Shown: positions 1 to 6,962 of the stretch, piece after piece
Layout: each line of letters opens with the position of its first letter
Numbering within the stretch: position 1 is the stretch's first letter
DNA from: Alphaproteobacteria bacterium
GTDB taxonomy: Bacteria > Pseudomonadota > Alphaproteobacteria > Rhodobacterales > Rhodobacteraceae
Reading direction: 5' to 3'
DNA: 10,429 nt
Assembly: GCA_024279075.1 (NCBI GenBank)
Contig: JAJRRX010000234.1
Coordinates: 1-10,429 of the forward strand
Made by a program: the position numbers and the translations under genes
Notes under the pieces: generated by a model
The model's input: the letters and a program-made list of their open reading frames with translations, nothing else
Databases searched by the model: none
Told to the model about the DNA's origin: nothing

Positions 1-1
1 C

Positions 2-214
2 ACCGCCTATATCCGCGAGCTCGGCGGCACAGGCGATTTCTCCGGCCCCATGGCCAAGCCCCACCGCATGGCCCTGCTCACCGCCGCCGCCCTCCTCGCC
101 GCCCTCGGCCTCAACCTCCTGCAAGCCACCCTCTGGACCCTCCTGATCGGCACCGCCCTTACCGCGCTAAGCCGCAGCCACCGCCTCGTGAAAACCCTGA
201 ATCACAGCGCATAA
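2..214 (+). CDS. CDP-alcohol phosphatidyltransferase family protein, C-terminal part
   Basis: The reading frame is open from the window edge (frame starting at base 2) to a TAA at 212-214, giving the last 70 residues. It begins with TAYIRELGG, continues with the recognisable stretch DFSGPMAKPHRMA, then has a long Ala/Leu-rich hydrophobic stretch that probably makes two closely spaced membrane helices, and ends in a short basic tail. In the CDP-alcohol phosphatidyltransferase family a segment like this follows the catalytic region and leads into the last membrane helices. Such enzymes move a phosphoalcohol from a CDP-linked donor to an acceptor in phospholipid synthesis. The catalytic CDP-binding motif lies outside the window, so the substrate cannot be named. 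The gene converges on the sugar operon to its right and is probably unrelated to it. Confidence 0.68.
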   Translation, partial: TAYIRELGGTGDFSGPMAKPHRMALLTAAALLAALGLNLLQATLWTLLIGTALTALSRSHRLVKTLNHSA

Positions 215-299
215 ACACCACATTTTCGGGGCTAAAGCCCCCTACCACAAACACAGTGTCCGCCGCGCGGCGCGGGCAGGATATCACAAAGCAGAAAAG

Positions 300-314
300 A
301 GCTAGACGCGCCGC
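300..314 (+). repeat. 15-bp repeat, copy 1 (gene-sense, 3' of the left-hand gene)
   Basis: AGCTAGACGCGCCGC is identical to the reverse complement of 7523-7537. This copy lies 85 bp downstream of the left-hand + gene and reads in the same sense as that gene. The second copy lies downstream of sorC and reads in the sense of sorC. An upstream GCGGCGCG (267-274) can pair with its last 8 bases. Confidence 0.55.
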
Positions 315-339
315 TTGCCGAGCCGAAGGCGAGGCGCGG

Positions 340-360
340 TTCCGGTGCATAGCACCGGAA
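340..360. repeat. Perfect 9-bp stem-loop in convergent region
   Basis: TTCCGGTGC (340-348) and GCACCGGAA (352-360) are exact inverted repeats around the 3-nt loop ATA. The structure lies 28 bp beyond the fucU stop codon on the minus strand. No T-run follows on either strand, so it is better called an RNA 3'-end stabilising or pausing structure, or a protein-binding palindrome, than an intrinsic terminator. Confidence 0.6.
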
Positions 361-387
361 AACTGAGAGTGTGGGGAACGCCTGTGA

Positions 388-828
388 TTACTTCAACAAC
401 GCGCCCCCTCTGTAAATCACGCCCTTGCGCAGAATAAAGCAGCCATAGGGCCGCGCGTCGCCACACTGCACCACAGCAAATGCCTTCCCCGCACGCGGGT
501 AAAACGCCCGCCGTTCAATGCTGCCAAGAGTGGCCTCATCCGGCAGCGCCGCCGCCACCGCTTCGTGCACTTCGCCCATTTCGTCTGGCGCATTATCAAT
601 TTCCATCCTGTAAGCCGCTGCCTCTGAACACTCGTCCAGCGGCATCAGCGCACATATCATCGCGGTCACTTCCACCGCATCAAACCCGGTCATCTCAATC
701 GGCGCGCTCGCAGCAGTCGAGGCCGCAGGGAAATTTGCATCCGCAATCACAATCTCGTCACCATGCCCCATCCGCATCAGGCAATCCAGCAAGCGGGACG
801 GCATGCGCGGGTCTATTCCTAAAAGCAT
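388..828 (-). CDS. fucU: L-fucose mutarotase-like protein (RbsD/FucU family)
   Basis: RbsD/FucU proteins are cytoplasmic enzymes that interconvert sugar anomers or ring forms before the sugar is phosphorylated. The protein resembles E. coli FucU at both ends: MGHGDEIVIADANFPA near the N-terminus, holding the conserved His and Asp, and FYPRAGKAFAVV followed by YGCFILRKGV at the C-terminus. These match FucU more closely than RbsD. Its 146 residues are close to the usual family size. I chose the inner ATG at 828, because GGAGG (838-834) ends five bases before it; the upstream ATG at 840 would place the ribosome-binding site inside the gene. It is the last gene of the ABC operon. The pathway here does not look like fucose catabolism, because no fucose isomerase or kinase is present, so the true substrate is probably the sugar imported by the transporter. 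Confidence 0.88.
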   Translation of the reverse strand: MLLGIDPRMPSRLLDCLMRMGHGDEIVIADANFPAASTAASAPIEMTGFDAVEVTAMICALMPLDECSEAAAYRMEIDNAPDEMGEVHEAVAAALPDEATLGSIERRAFYPRAGKAFAVVQCGDARPYGCFILRKGVIYRGGALLK

Positions 829-833
829 GATAT

Positions 834-838
834 CCTCC
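834..838 (-). promoter_or_regulatory. Ribosome-binding site that sets the fucU start
   Basis: GGAGG on the minus strand lies five bases before the ATG at 828-826. It begins three bases after the T-tract of the upstream terminator, so only transcripts that read through the terminator, or start at it, carry this site. Confidence 0.75.
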
Positions 839-840
839 AT

Positions 841-870
841 AAAAAAGGGGCCGCGAATGCCGCAACCCCT
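841..870 (-). terminator. Intrinsic terminator between the binding-protein gene and fucU
   Basis: On the minus strand the RNA can form a 10-bp stem from AGGGGUUGCG (870-861) and CGCGGCCCCU (855-846), with the 5-nt loop GCAUU, running straight into a six-base T-tract (846-841). Two of the pairs are U-G wobbles, which would be A/C mismatches in the + strand RNA. The T-tract also lies on the minus-strand side, so the structure works in the operon's direction only. It begins 18 bp after the binding-protein stop codon. It probably acts as a partial terminator that lowers fucU relative to the ABC genes, and as a 3' stabiliser for the binding-protein message. Confidence 0.75.
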
Positions 871-888
871 GTTGGCATTATGGTCGCT

Positions 889-1938
889 TTAGCGTGGAGG
901 CAAAGGCATCCACTCGGGCACCGACACATCCGCATGCGCAAACTGTGGCAGCTTGGCTGAAAGGTCCGCCATGTTTTTGATGTCGTTATCATTCAGCATA
1001 TCTTGCGTGATCAAGGTTGGCGGGATAACCACATTATGGCCCACTTCCTCGCCCGCCAGCAGCATAGCCAGCGTGCGCACCGAAACCTCACCAACCACGG
1101 CAGGGTTTGTCGCCGCCGTTGCCGCCCAAGCCGAACCCGGCTCGCGCATGGCTGAAATATCAGCGGTTGAAACGTCGGCTGAGTAGATCTTGATTTGGTC
1201 GGTCAAACCGGCCTCATCTACTGCGATTTTCACGCCCTTGGCGAACTCGTCATACGGCGCAAACATCACTGTGATATTTGGGTTGGCTTGCAGAACCGAG
1301 CGCGCTTGGTTGGCCACAGAGTTGGCGATCGGGTTATCCAATGTGCCAAACATCGCCGCTTCTTCAATGCCCGGATTAGCGGCTTTTACGGCCACCCAAG
1401 TTTCATCGCGGCGGTCCAGCGGCGCGATACCGGCTACATAAACGTAGCCTGCTACAAACGTGTCACCGTTATCCACAAGCGCCTGCTCAAGCGCCAAACG
1501 CGCCAAATCACGGTCGCTTTGTTCAACCTGCGGAATGGCCGCATTTTCGACATTTACGTCAAAAGCCACAACCTTGATACCCGCATCAATCGCCCGCTGT
1601 GCGGCATCCTGCATGGACTCTGTAAGGCCATGCTGAATGATAATCCCGTCAACGCCAAGGGCGATGGCTTGATCTACCATATCAGCCTGCAGGGCGGCAT
1701 CTTGGCGGCTGTCAAACACCCGAAGGTCTACACCGAGTGCAGCCGATTGGGCTTCTACGCCAGACAGGTAAGCCTGAAAAAAGTCACCCGTTGAAAGGTA
1801 GCGCACCAGCGCGATTTTTACGTCGCCCGCGTTATCAAACGGGGCTGGCATTTCTTGCGCAAAGGCTGCTGTGGCCCCTGCGGAAAGCGCCAGCGCAGAG
1901 CCAGCGAGCTTAAGCATTAAGCGTCTTGTAAGTATCAT
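889..1938 (-). CDS. Periplasmic sugar-binding protein of an ABC transporter (RbsB/LsrB-like)
   Basis: This is the substrate-binding subunit of a monosaccharide ABC importer, 349 residues long. The N-terminus MILTRRLMLKLAGSALAL is a signal peptide with a basic start and a hydrophobic core; cleavage is likely after AFA (around residue 27). Two Rossmann-like lobes follow in the order typical of the periplasmic binding protein 4 family: IALVRYLSTGDFFQAYLSGVEA, the VDGIIIQHG strand, IKVVAFDVN, then in the second half ITVMFAPYDEFAKG and IKIYSADVS. The start is an ATG preceded by GGGAG seven bases upstream. It lies 34 bp after the permease gene and before fucU. The sugar cannot be read from the sequence; the neighbouring kinase and isomerase point to a 5-modified pentose. 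A distant alternative is an autoinducer-2 binder of LsrB type, but lsrK, lsrF and lsrG are absent. Confidence 0.88.
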   Translation of the reverse strand: MILTRRLMLKLAGSALALSAGATAAFAQEMPAPFDNAGDVKIALVRYLSTGDFFQAYLSGVEAQSAALGVDLRVFDSRQDAALQADMVDQAIALGVDGIIIQHGLTESMQDAAQRAIDAGIKVVAFDVNVENAAIPQVEQSDRDLARLALEQALVDNGDTFVAGYVYVAGIAPLDRRDETWVAVKAANPGIEEAAMFGTLDNPIANSVANQARSVLQANPNITVMFAPYDEFAKGVKIAVDEAGLTDQIKIYSADVSTADISAMREPGSAWAATAATNPAVVGEVSVRTLAMLLAGEEVGHNVVIPPTLITQDMLNDNDIKNMADLSAKLPQFAHADVSVPEWMPLPPR

Positions 1939-1972
1939 TTTTCTTCTCCCAGTTGGTTAAAACATTTGGCCT

Positions 1973-3001
1973 CTAATGGGCCCCGCCGCGCTTTGAAAGC
2001 GCGAAGGTAAACACAAGGGCAACGACCAAAACCGCCCCCTTGACGAAATCTTGAGTATAATAAGGCGCGTTCATCATCGTCAGGCCCTGAAGCAGAATCC
2101 CGATGAAAAGCGCGCCAATTATGGTGCCAAAAACATTGGGCTTGGCGGCCCCAAGCACGGCAAAACCAATCAGAGCCGCGGCGACGGAATCCAGCAAAAG
2201 GTTATTGCCCGATGCAATATCGCCACGCCCAAGCCGCGCCGCCAGCAGTATCCCGCCAACCGAAGCCAGCACCCCCGAAATCATGTAAGCCAGCACTTTG
2301 TAGCGGTTCACATTGGTGCCCGCCAACTCGGCCGCACGCTCATTCGAACCGATGGCATACATCAAGCGCCCGTGTCGCGTTAGCTCCATAAAGGCCCAGA
2401 CAATAAAGCCGAGCACCAGCAGCACAACCACCGAAACAGGGATCAGGTTTTCAATGAAAAAGTCGAATTTATGGCGGCCAAGGTAAAGGAATTCAGGCGC
2501 AAACACTCCCTCGGTTACGCGGCCATCAGGCATCACCATACCCGTTGAAATCGAGCGGCCCTCGGTGGGAATGCGCTGTAAACCGATGAGCAGAAACATC
2601 ATGCCCAGCGTTGCCAACAAGTCCGGCACCTTCATTTTAACAATCAATAGCCCGTTTACCAGCCCGACCAAGGCCCCCATAACGAGGCAAAAAAGCACCG
2701 CCCAAACGGCACTCATTTCCCACACCACCATCACGTAGGAGGATAGCATAAGCGCCGAGGTTGCGGTGGAACCGATGGACAAATCAAAACCATCGACCAC
2801 CAATGTGGCTGTGACACCGAGTGCCAGAATGCCGGTAATGGAGACCGACTGGAAGATAAACACCGCCGAGCGCGGGGTGGCAAAAAACTCGGTGGCAAGG
2901 CTGAAGAAAATCAGCATCCCGGCCATAAGCGCCAAAAACCCGTATTTGATCGCCAGCTCCATCGGCGTCAACCGTGCTCGTTTAGTCTCTTTACCCTGCA
3001 T
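1973..3001 (-). CDS. Sugar ABC transporter permease (RbsC family)
   Basis: This is the inner-membrane channel subunit of the importer, 342 residues long. A basic cytoplasmic N-terminus (MQGKETKRARLTP) leads into about eight to ten hydrophobic segments. The motif VVDGFDLSIGS near residue 90 is the conserved GxDLSxG motif of ribose-type permeases. A second family feature is the cytoplasmic loop GSNERAAELAGTNVNRYKVLAYMISG, which is the likely contact with the ATPase. The start at 3001 was chosen because it overlaps the ATPase stop by 11 bp, as is common for coupled genes, and because the in-frame extension to 3067 is Arg-rich and unlike the family. A GTG four codons upstream of the ATG is also possible; GGGGAAA lies directly against that GTG. 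The protein probably forms a homodimer with the double-domain ATPase. Confidence 0.9.
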   Translation of the reverse strand: MQGKETKRARLTPMELAIKYGFLALMAGMLIFFSLATEFFATPRSAVFIFQSVSITGILALGVTATLVVDGFDLSIGSTATSALMLSSYVMVVWEMSAVWAVLFCLVMGALVGLVNGLLIVKMKVPDLLATLGMMFLLIGLQRIPTEGRSISTGMVMPDGRVTEGVFAPEFLYLGRHKFDFFIENLIPVSVVVLLVLGFIVWAFMELTRHGRLMYAIGSNERAAELAGTNVNRYKVLAYMISGVLASVGGILLAARLGRGDIASGNNLLLDSVAAALIGFAVLGAAKPNVFGTIIGALFIGILLQGLTMMNAPYYTQDFVKGAVLVVALVFTFALSKRGGAH

Positions 3002-4505
3002 GTATCTGTTCACTTTCCCCAGCGCCCGCGACCTGCGCCAGCACCTTATCCAAATCAATATTCTCATTGCGGTGCTCGCCCTTAATCGTGTGGTCGCCCA
3101 TCACAATTATCCGGTCGGCTATTTCCACTGCTTCATCCATTTCCGCGACCATCACCACGGTCGCCCGCCCCTTGGCGGTTTCGCGTATTTTTGCGCCAAT
3201 ATCGCGGCGTGCCTGAATGTCCACGCCCTGAAATGGCTCGTCCAAAACCAGCAGGTTGCTCGCCTCCGCCATCCAGCGGCCTACCATCACTTTTTGCTGG
3301 TTGCCCCCCGAAAGCGAGCCAATGTCATCACTCTGATGTTGGCAAATTATGCCGAGCTCTTCCACCATCCGTTGCGTCGTATCCCGCTCACTCCGACGGT
3401 TAATAAACCCGGCCGAGGAGTGCCGCCCCATAAAAGGTAGTGTAATATTCTTTGTAATATCAAAGCCTTGAATAACTGCGTTGCTAGCGCGGTCTTTCGG
3501 CGTCCTAAAAACCCCCGCGCGTATGGCCACCGCCTGATTGCGCGGCGCATAAGGCGCGCCCTTCAGCCGCATTGTGCCGCCCGCAGGCCGTGCCTGCCCA
3601 TAAAGCACATCGGCTAATTCTGATTTTCCACTGCCCACCAGCCCCGTAATCGCCACCACTTCACCGTCCCGTAGGTCCAGCGAAAACGGTTTGCTATCCG
3701 CCCGCAGCGCCAGCCCTTCCAGCCGCAAAATCGCCTCGCCTGCCGTCGGAATGTCGAGGTTGATCTCGCTCATCGCGCGGCCCAGCATTGCCTTCACCGC
3801 GCCCTCATAATCCAGCGTCTCACCCTCAAACACGCCGGAAATCTTGCCATCTCGCATACTCACAATCCGGTCCGCAATCCGCTTAATATCTGAGCTCCGG
3901 TGCGAGATGTACAAGATCGCCACGCCCTGCGCCCGCAGCCGGTCAATCAGCTCAAACAGCCGCGCCGCCTCCTTGGCGCTGAGCGACGAGGTCGGCTCAT
4001 CCAAAATCAACAATTTCGGCTCATGTGCCATCGCGCGGGCAATCGCCACCAGCTGCCTATCCGCCAGCCCGAGCTCGGAAACCTCGCGCTGCACATCCAC
4101 GTCCAGCCCGATAGCCTCAGCCAATTTTCGCGCCTTCGCCCGTATCGCCCGCTTGTTCATGAAAAACCCATCGCCACCGGCCAGCTCGTCCAGCATCAGG
4201 TTGCTTGCCACGTCCAAATCCGGCACCACGCCATCATTTATGCTTTGGTGCACCGTTACCACGCCCGCCTTAATCGCCTCGGAAGGGCTGCCGGGCTTGA
4301 ATGGCTCACCATAAAGCCGCACATCGCCACTATTGGCCGGATGCACCCCGCACAACACCTTCACCAGTGTCGACTTCCCCGCGCCATTTGCCCCCATCAA
4401 AGCCGTCACCTGCCCCTTGGGCAGATCAAGATCAATCCCGCGCAGCACGTTATTGGCGCCAAACGCCTTGGTTAACCCCTGAATTTTGACAGCCGCTTCC
4501 CGCAC
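2991..4505 (-). CDS. Sugar ABC transporter ATP-binding protein, two ATPase domains (RbsA/MglA family)
   Basis: This 504-residue protein has two tandem ABC domains, the usual form for monosaccharide importers. Domain 1 shows Walker A GANGAGKST (38-46), Q-loop VHQS (85-88), a degenerate signature SELGLADRQ (143-151), Walker B LLILDEP (165-171) and the switch His of ISH (202). Domain 2 shows the altered Walker A GLVGSGKSE (288-296), a canonical signature LSGGNQQ (398-404) and Walker B LLVLDEP (418-424); its switch region reads AEMDE with no His. One domain with altered motifs is normal for this family. The start is a GTG, supported by GGAGG five bases upstream. It is the first gene of the minus-strand operon and diverges from mtnK across 103 bp that holds the candidate SorC operator. 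It powers uptake at the inner face of the cytoplasmic membrane. Confidence 0.93.
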   Translation of the reverse strand: MREAAVKIQGLTKAFGANNVLRGIDLDLPKGQVTALMGANGAGKSTLVKVLCGVHPANSGDVRLYGEPFKPGSPSEAIKAGVVTVHQSINDGVVPDLDVASNLMLDELAGGDGFFMNKRAIRAKARKLAEAIGLDVDVQREVSELGLADRQLVAIARAMAHEPKLLILDEPTSSLSAKEAARLFELIDRLRAQGVAILYISHRSSDIKRIADRIVSMRDGKISGVFEGETLDYEGAVKAMLGRAMSEINLDIPTAGEAILRLEGLALRADSKPFSLDLRDGEVVAITGLVGSGKSELADVLYGQARPAGGTMRLKGAPYAPRNQAVAIRAGVFRTPKDRASNAVIQGFDITKNITLPFMGRHSSAGFINRRSERDTTQRMVEELGIICQHQSDDIGSLSGGNQQKVMVGRWMAEASNLLVLDEPFQGVDIQARRDIGAKIRETAKGRATVVMVAEMDEAVEIADRIIVMGDHTIKGEHRNENIDLDKVLAQVAGAGESEQIHAG

Positions 4506-4608
4506 TTTACCCTCCGTTAAGCTGAGCCTAACGACGCCTCCTGTCCTTTGTCAACAACTATTGACATTTGCCTGTTTTTGGCAAAGATTAAGGAAAACGG
4601 AGGATGAA
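4506..4608. promoter_or_regulatory. Divergent promoter region of the ABC operon and mtnKA, with candidate SorC operator
   Basis: This 103-bp gap carries TTTGTCAACAACTAT (4547-4561) directly followed by TGACATTTG (4562-4570). Within it TGTCAA (4549-4554) and TTGACA (4561-4566) are perfect inverted arms six bases apart. Each arm reads as a consensus -35 hexamer TTGACA outward, one toward mtnK and one toward the ABC operon, but the -10 matches at the right spacing are weak in both directions. A second inverted repeat, TTTGCC-N7-GGCAAA, occupies 4567-4585. A 14/15 match to the first motif lies in the sorC/aldolase gap, so the same regulator probably controls both. An operator overlapping both -35 boxes would let one bound protein block both promoters. 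Confidence 0.6.
4599..4603 (+). promoter_or_regulatory. Ribosome-binding site that sets the mtnK start
   Basis: GGAGG lies five bases before the ATG at 4609. This rules out the longer in-frame start at 4486, which would add 41 residues and overlap the ATPase gene and the whole promoter region. Confidence 0.8.
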
Positions 4609-5865
4609 ATGGCGGAGATTTCCAGTAATTACGCGCCCCTGACGGTTGAAACCCTGCCCGAGCGCTTGGGCCGAATCGATGCGATCACGGCCCGCCTCGG
4701 GGCTGATACGGCGGCTTGGCAGTGTAAGGAGGTCGGCGACGGCAACCTGAACCTCGTGTTTATTGTTACCAGCCCCGCCGGCCAAGTGATCATCAAGCAA
4801 GCGCTCCCCTATGTGCGCCTCGTCGGCGATAGCTGGCCGCTGCCGTTAAAACGCGCCTATTTTGAATACCACGCTCTAATCCGCCAAGCGGCGCGAGACC
4901 CTGGGCTGGTGCCAGAGGTTTACTATTTCAGCGAAGAGCAGGCGATTATCGCTATGGAGTTCTTCACGCCGCACGTGATTTTGCGCCATAAGCTGATGGC
5001 CCGCGAGCGCGTCGAAGGCCTCGCAGAAACCCTCGGTACTTTCCTCGCGCGCAATGTCTTTCGCGGCTCAGACCTCTCGATGGACACCGCTAAGCGCAAA
5101 CGCGACGTGGCGCTGTTTGTCGACTCAGTCGAGCTAAATGACATCACCGAAACGCTGGTTTTCAGCGACCCATATTTTAACGCTGAGCGCAACCACCATA
5201 CCGCAGGCCTAGACCCGATTGTGGCGCGGCTTCGGGCTGATATCGACCTAAAAGTCGAAGCCCACCACCTGAAAGCCAAATTCGCCAACAACGCAGAAAC
5301 CCTGCTGCACGGCGATTTCCATACCGGTTCGGTGATGTGCACCGCCGATGACACCAAAATCATCGACCCCGAATTCGCACTTTATGGCCCCATGGGCTTT
5401 GACATCGGCATGCTGCTCGGCAATTTCTGGATGGCCTATTTCGCCCAGCCCGGGCATGGCAATGACACAGATTATCAGGCATGGATTTTGGACACTATCG
5501 CAGGCGTCTGGCAGGCCTTCACCACCGAGTTCAGCCAGCTCTGGCGCACCGAGCGCACCGGTATTCTTTTTGAAGATGCCCTGTTTGAAGGCCAGCCGCT
5601 GGCCGCCGAACAGGCGCTTACACAGCGCCTCGCTATGATCTGGGAAGATGCCCTTGGCTTCGCGGGGGTCGAAATGATCCGCCGTACGCTCAGCCTCGCG
5701 CATATCGCCGAAAATGACAGTATTGAAGACGAAACCTTGCGCGCCGAATGCGAGGCTCGTGGCCTCGACATGGGCCGTCAGCTCGTTGTCAACCGTGCCC
5801 GAATGGGCGATATTTCACAGGTCAATGACCTCGCACAGCAAATCAACAAAGGGGCAAGCCTATGA
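4609..5865 (+). CDS. mtnK: S-methyl-5-thioribose kinase family protein (MtnK)
   Basis: MtnK uses ATP to phosphorylate the C1 hydroxyl of 5-methylthioribose; some homologues also act on 5-deoxyribose. It has a protein-kinase-like fold related to choline and aminoglycoside kinases. The 418-residue sequence shows the glycine-rich loop GDGNLNLVF (43-51), a following IIKQALPYVR strand with the ATP-binding Lys, the catalytic loop HGDFHTGS (234-241, catalytic Asp236), and the metal-binding DPE (253-255) within IIDPEFALYGPMGFDIG. All are characteristic of MtnK rather than of other kinases in the fold. The ATG at 4609 has an ideal ribosome-binding site. The stop overlaps the mtnA start by 4 bp (ATGA), so the two are translationally coupled. 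No nucleosidase or phosphorylase is visible to make the sugar inside the cell, so the substrate probably comes through the adjacent transporter. Which 5-modified pentose it uses is inference. Confidence 0.9.
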   Translation: MAEISSNYAPLTVETLPERLGRIDAITARLGADTAAWQCKEVGDGNLNLVFIVTSPAGQVIIKQALPYVRLVGDSWPLPLKRAYFEYHALIRQAARDPGLVPEVYYFSEEQAIIAMEFFTPHVILRHKLMARERVEGLAETLGTFLARNVFRGSDLSMDTAKRKRDVALFVDSVELNDITETLVFSDPYFNAERNHHTAGLDPIVARLRADIDLKVEAHHLKAKFANNAETLLHGDFHTGSVMCTADDTKIIDPEFALYGPMGFDIGMLLGNFWMAYFAQPGHGNDTDYQAWILDTIAGVWQAFTTEFSQLWRTERTGILFEDALFEGQPLAAEQALTQRLAMIWEDALGFAGVEMIRRTLSLAHIAENDSIEDETLRAECEARGLDMGRQLVVNRARMGDISQVNDLAQQINKGASL

Positions 5866-6962
5866 AAGTAGACGGCAAACACTACCGGTCCATCTGGTTC
5901 AACGAAGAAGCAGGCTGCGCCCAGATCATCGACCAGCGCTGGCTGCCCCACGAGTTCCGCGTGGTGGACCTAGAAACCCGCGAAGATTTCGCCGCCTCCA
6001 TCCGCGATATGTGGGTGCGCGGCGCGCCGCTGATCGGCGCCACCGCCGCCTTTGCCATATCAGCCGAAATGAAGCGCGACCCCTCGGATGCCAACCTTGA
6101 CGAGGCTTGGGACGAGCTGCACGCCACCCGCCCCACCGCGATCAACCTCCGCTGGGCTTTGAACGAAATGCGCAACACCCTGCGGCCTCTGCCCGAAGCC
6201 GAGCGCGCCGAAGCCGCCCACAAACGGGCGCTGGAAGTCAATGACGAGGACGTCGAAACCAACCGCATGATCGGGGTGCACGGATTGGAGATTATCCGCA
6301 AAATCGCCGCCAAGAAAAAGCCCGGCGAGGTGGTAAATATCCTCACTCACTGCAATGCGGGCTGGCTGGCCACGGTCGATTGGGGCACGGCAACCTCGCC
6401 AATGTATCACGCCCAAGCGGCGGGCATCCCGATCCATATATGGGTTGATGAGACCCGCCCACGCAACCAAGGCGCCCTGCTCACCAGCTGGGAAATGAAC
6501 TCCCACGATATTCCGCACCACCTGATTGTGGACAACGCTGGCGGCCACCTGATGCAGCACGGCCAAGTGGACCTCGTGATTGTCGGCACTGACCGCACCA
6601 CGGCCCATGGAGATGTGTGCAACAAAATCGGCACCTACCTCAAAGCACTTGCGGCCTATGATAACAACGTGCCGTTTTATGTGGCGCTCCCGTCGCCGAC
6701 CATTGACTGGACGGTGAAAGACGGCGTCACCGAAATCCCTATCGAGGAGCGCGACGGAGAAGAAGTTACCCATGTGCAGGGCAAGCTGCCCGATGGCTCC
6801 ATCGGCTCCGTCCAGATCAGCCCCGATGGCACCCCGGGTGGCAATCCTGCTTTTGATGTAACACCACGAAGGCTTATTACTGGCCTGATCACTGAACGCG
6901 GGGTTTGCGAGCCTTCCCCTGAAGGGTTAGCTGCCATGTTTCCTGATCGGGTGCTGGATTAA
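5862..6962 (+). CDS. mtnA: S-methyl-5-thioribose-1-phosphate isomerase family protein (MtnA)
   Basis: MtnA converts an aldose-1-phosphate (methylthioribose-1-phosphate, or 5-deoxyribose-1-phosphate in related pathways) to the 1-phosphoketose. The 366-residue sequence has the conserved RGAP (53-56), the catalytic Cys164 in THCNAGWLAT and the catalytic Asp244 in VGTDRTTAHGD, followed by NKIGTY. The C-terminal GNPAFDVTPRRLITGLITE is also typical. These features match true MtnA enzymes rather than the related eIF2B subunits. The ATG overlaps the mtnK stop by 4 bp; AAAGGGG (5848-5854) is the likely ribosome-binding site. The product would be the substrate of the class II aldolase encoded from 8666. 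The stop TAA shares the palindrome TTAA with the stop of the converging gene. Confidence 0.93.
   Translation: MKVDGKHYRSIWFNEEAGCAQIIDQRWLPHEFRVVDLETREDFAASIRDMWVRGAPLIGATAAFAISAEMKRDPSDANLDEAWDELHATRPTAINLRWALNEMRNTLRPLPEAERAEAAHKRALEVNDEDVETNRMIGVHGLEIIRKIAAKKKPGEVVNILTHCNAGWLATVDWGTATSPMYHAQAAGIPIHIWVDETRPRNQGALLTSWEMNSHDIPHHLIVDNAGGHLMQHGQVDLVIVGTDRTTAHGDVCNKIGTYLKALAAYDNNVPFYVALPSPTIDWTVKDGVTEIPIEERDGEEVTHVQGKLPDGSIGSVQISPDGTPGGNPAFDVTPRRLITGLITERGVCEPSPEGLAAMFPDRVLD

Larger units (their letters stand above)
215..387. other. Convergent intergenic region rich in inverted repeats
   Basis: This 173-bp gap lies between the stops of the left-hand + gene and the minus-strand fucU. I see no credible gene in it. 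It holds a small stem GGGGC-TAAA-GCCCC (228-241), a perfect 12-nt palindrome CGCCGCGCGGCG (261-272), a copy of the repeat AGCTAGACGCGCCGC (300-314), and a perfect hairpin (340-360). None is followed by a T-tract on either strand, so none is a textbook intrinsic terminator. The region still probably contains the 3' ends of both converging transcripts. Confidence 0.6.

Noticed and set aside
228..241. GGGGC-TAAA-GCCCC as terminator of the left-hand gene
   Set aside because: The stem is only five pairs and no T-tract follows on either strand.
159..350. Minus-strand 63-codon open frame
   Set aside because: It runs antisense through the end of the left-hand gene and the repeat-rich gap, with an Arg/Ser/Gly-rich composition and no convincing ribosome-binding site.
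480..830. Plus-strand 116-codon open frame opposite fucU
   Set aside because: It is a GC-rich antisense shadow of fucU with a Pro/Ser-rich composition and no family resemblance.
3002..3067. Longer permease start at 3067
   Set aside because: It adds 22 Arg- and Trp-rich residues overlapping the ATPase C-terminus and lacks support; the ATG at 3001 gives a normal cytoplasmic N-terminus.
3990..4080. Altered ABC signature in ATPase domain 1 as a sign of decay
   Set aside because: Non-identical ATPase sites are usual in the RbsA/MglA family, and domain 2 keeps a canonical LSGGNQQ.
3844..4475. Two long plus-strand frames opposite the ATPase gene
   Set aside because: They mirror the strongly conserved ATPase motifs on the other strand; their own translations look like no protein family.
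889..4505. Autoinducer-2 (Lsr) uptake system
   Set aside because: The SorC regulator and binding-protein type would fit, but lsrK, lsrF and lsrG are missing and MtnK/MtnA point to a 5-modified pentose.
4486..4608. Longer mtnK start at 4486
   Set aside because: It would overlap the ATPase start and translate the whole divergent promoter region; the GGAGG before 4609 decides for the shorter form.
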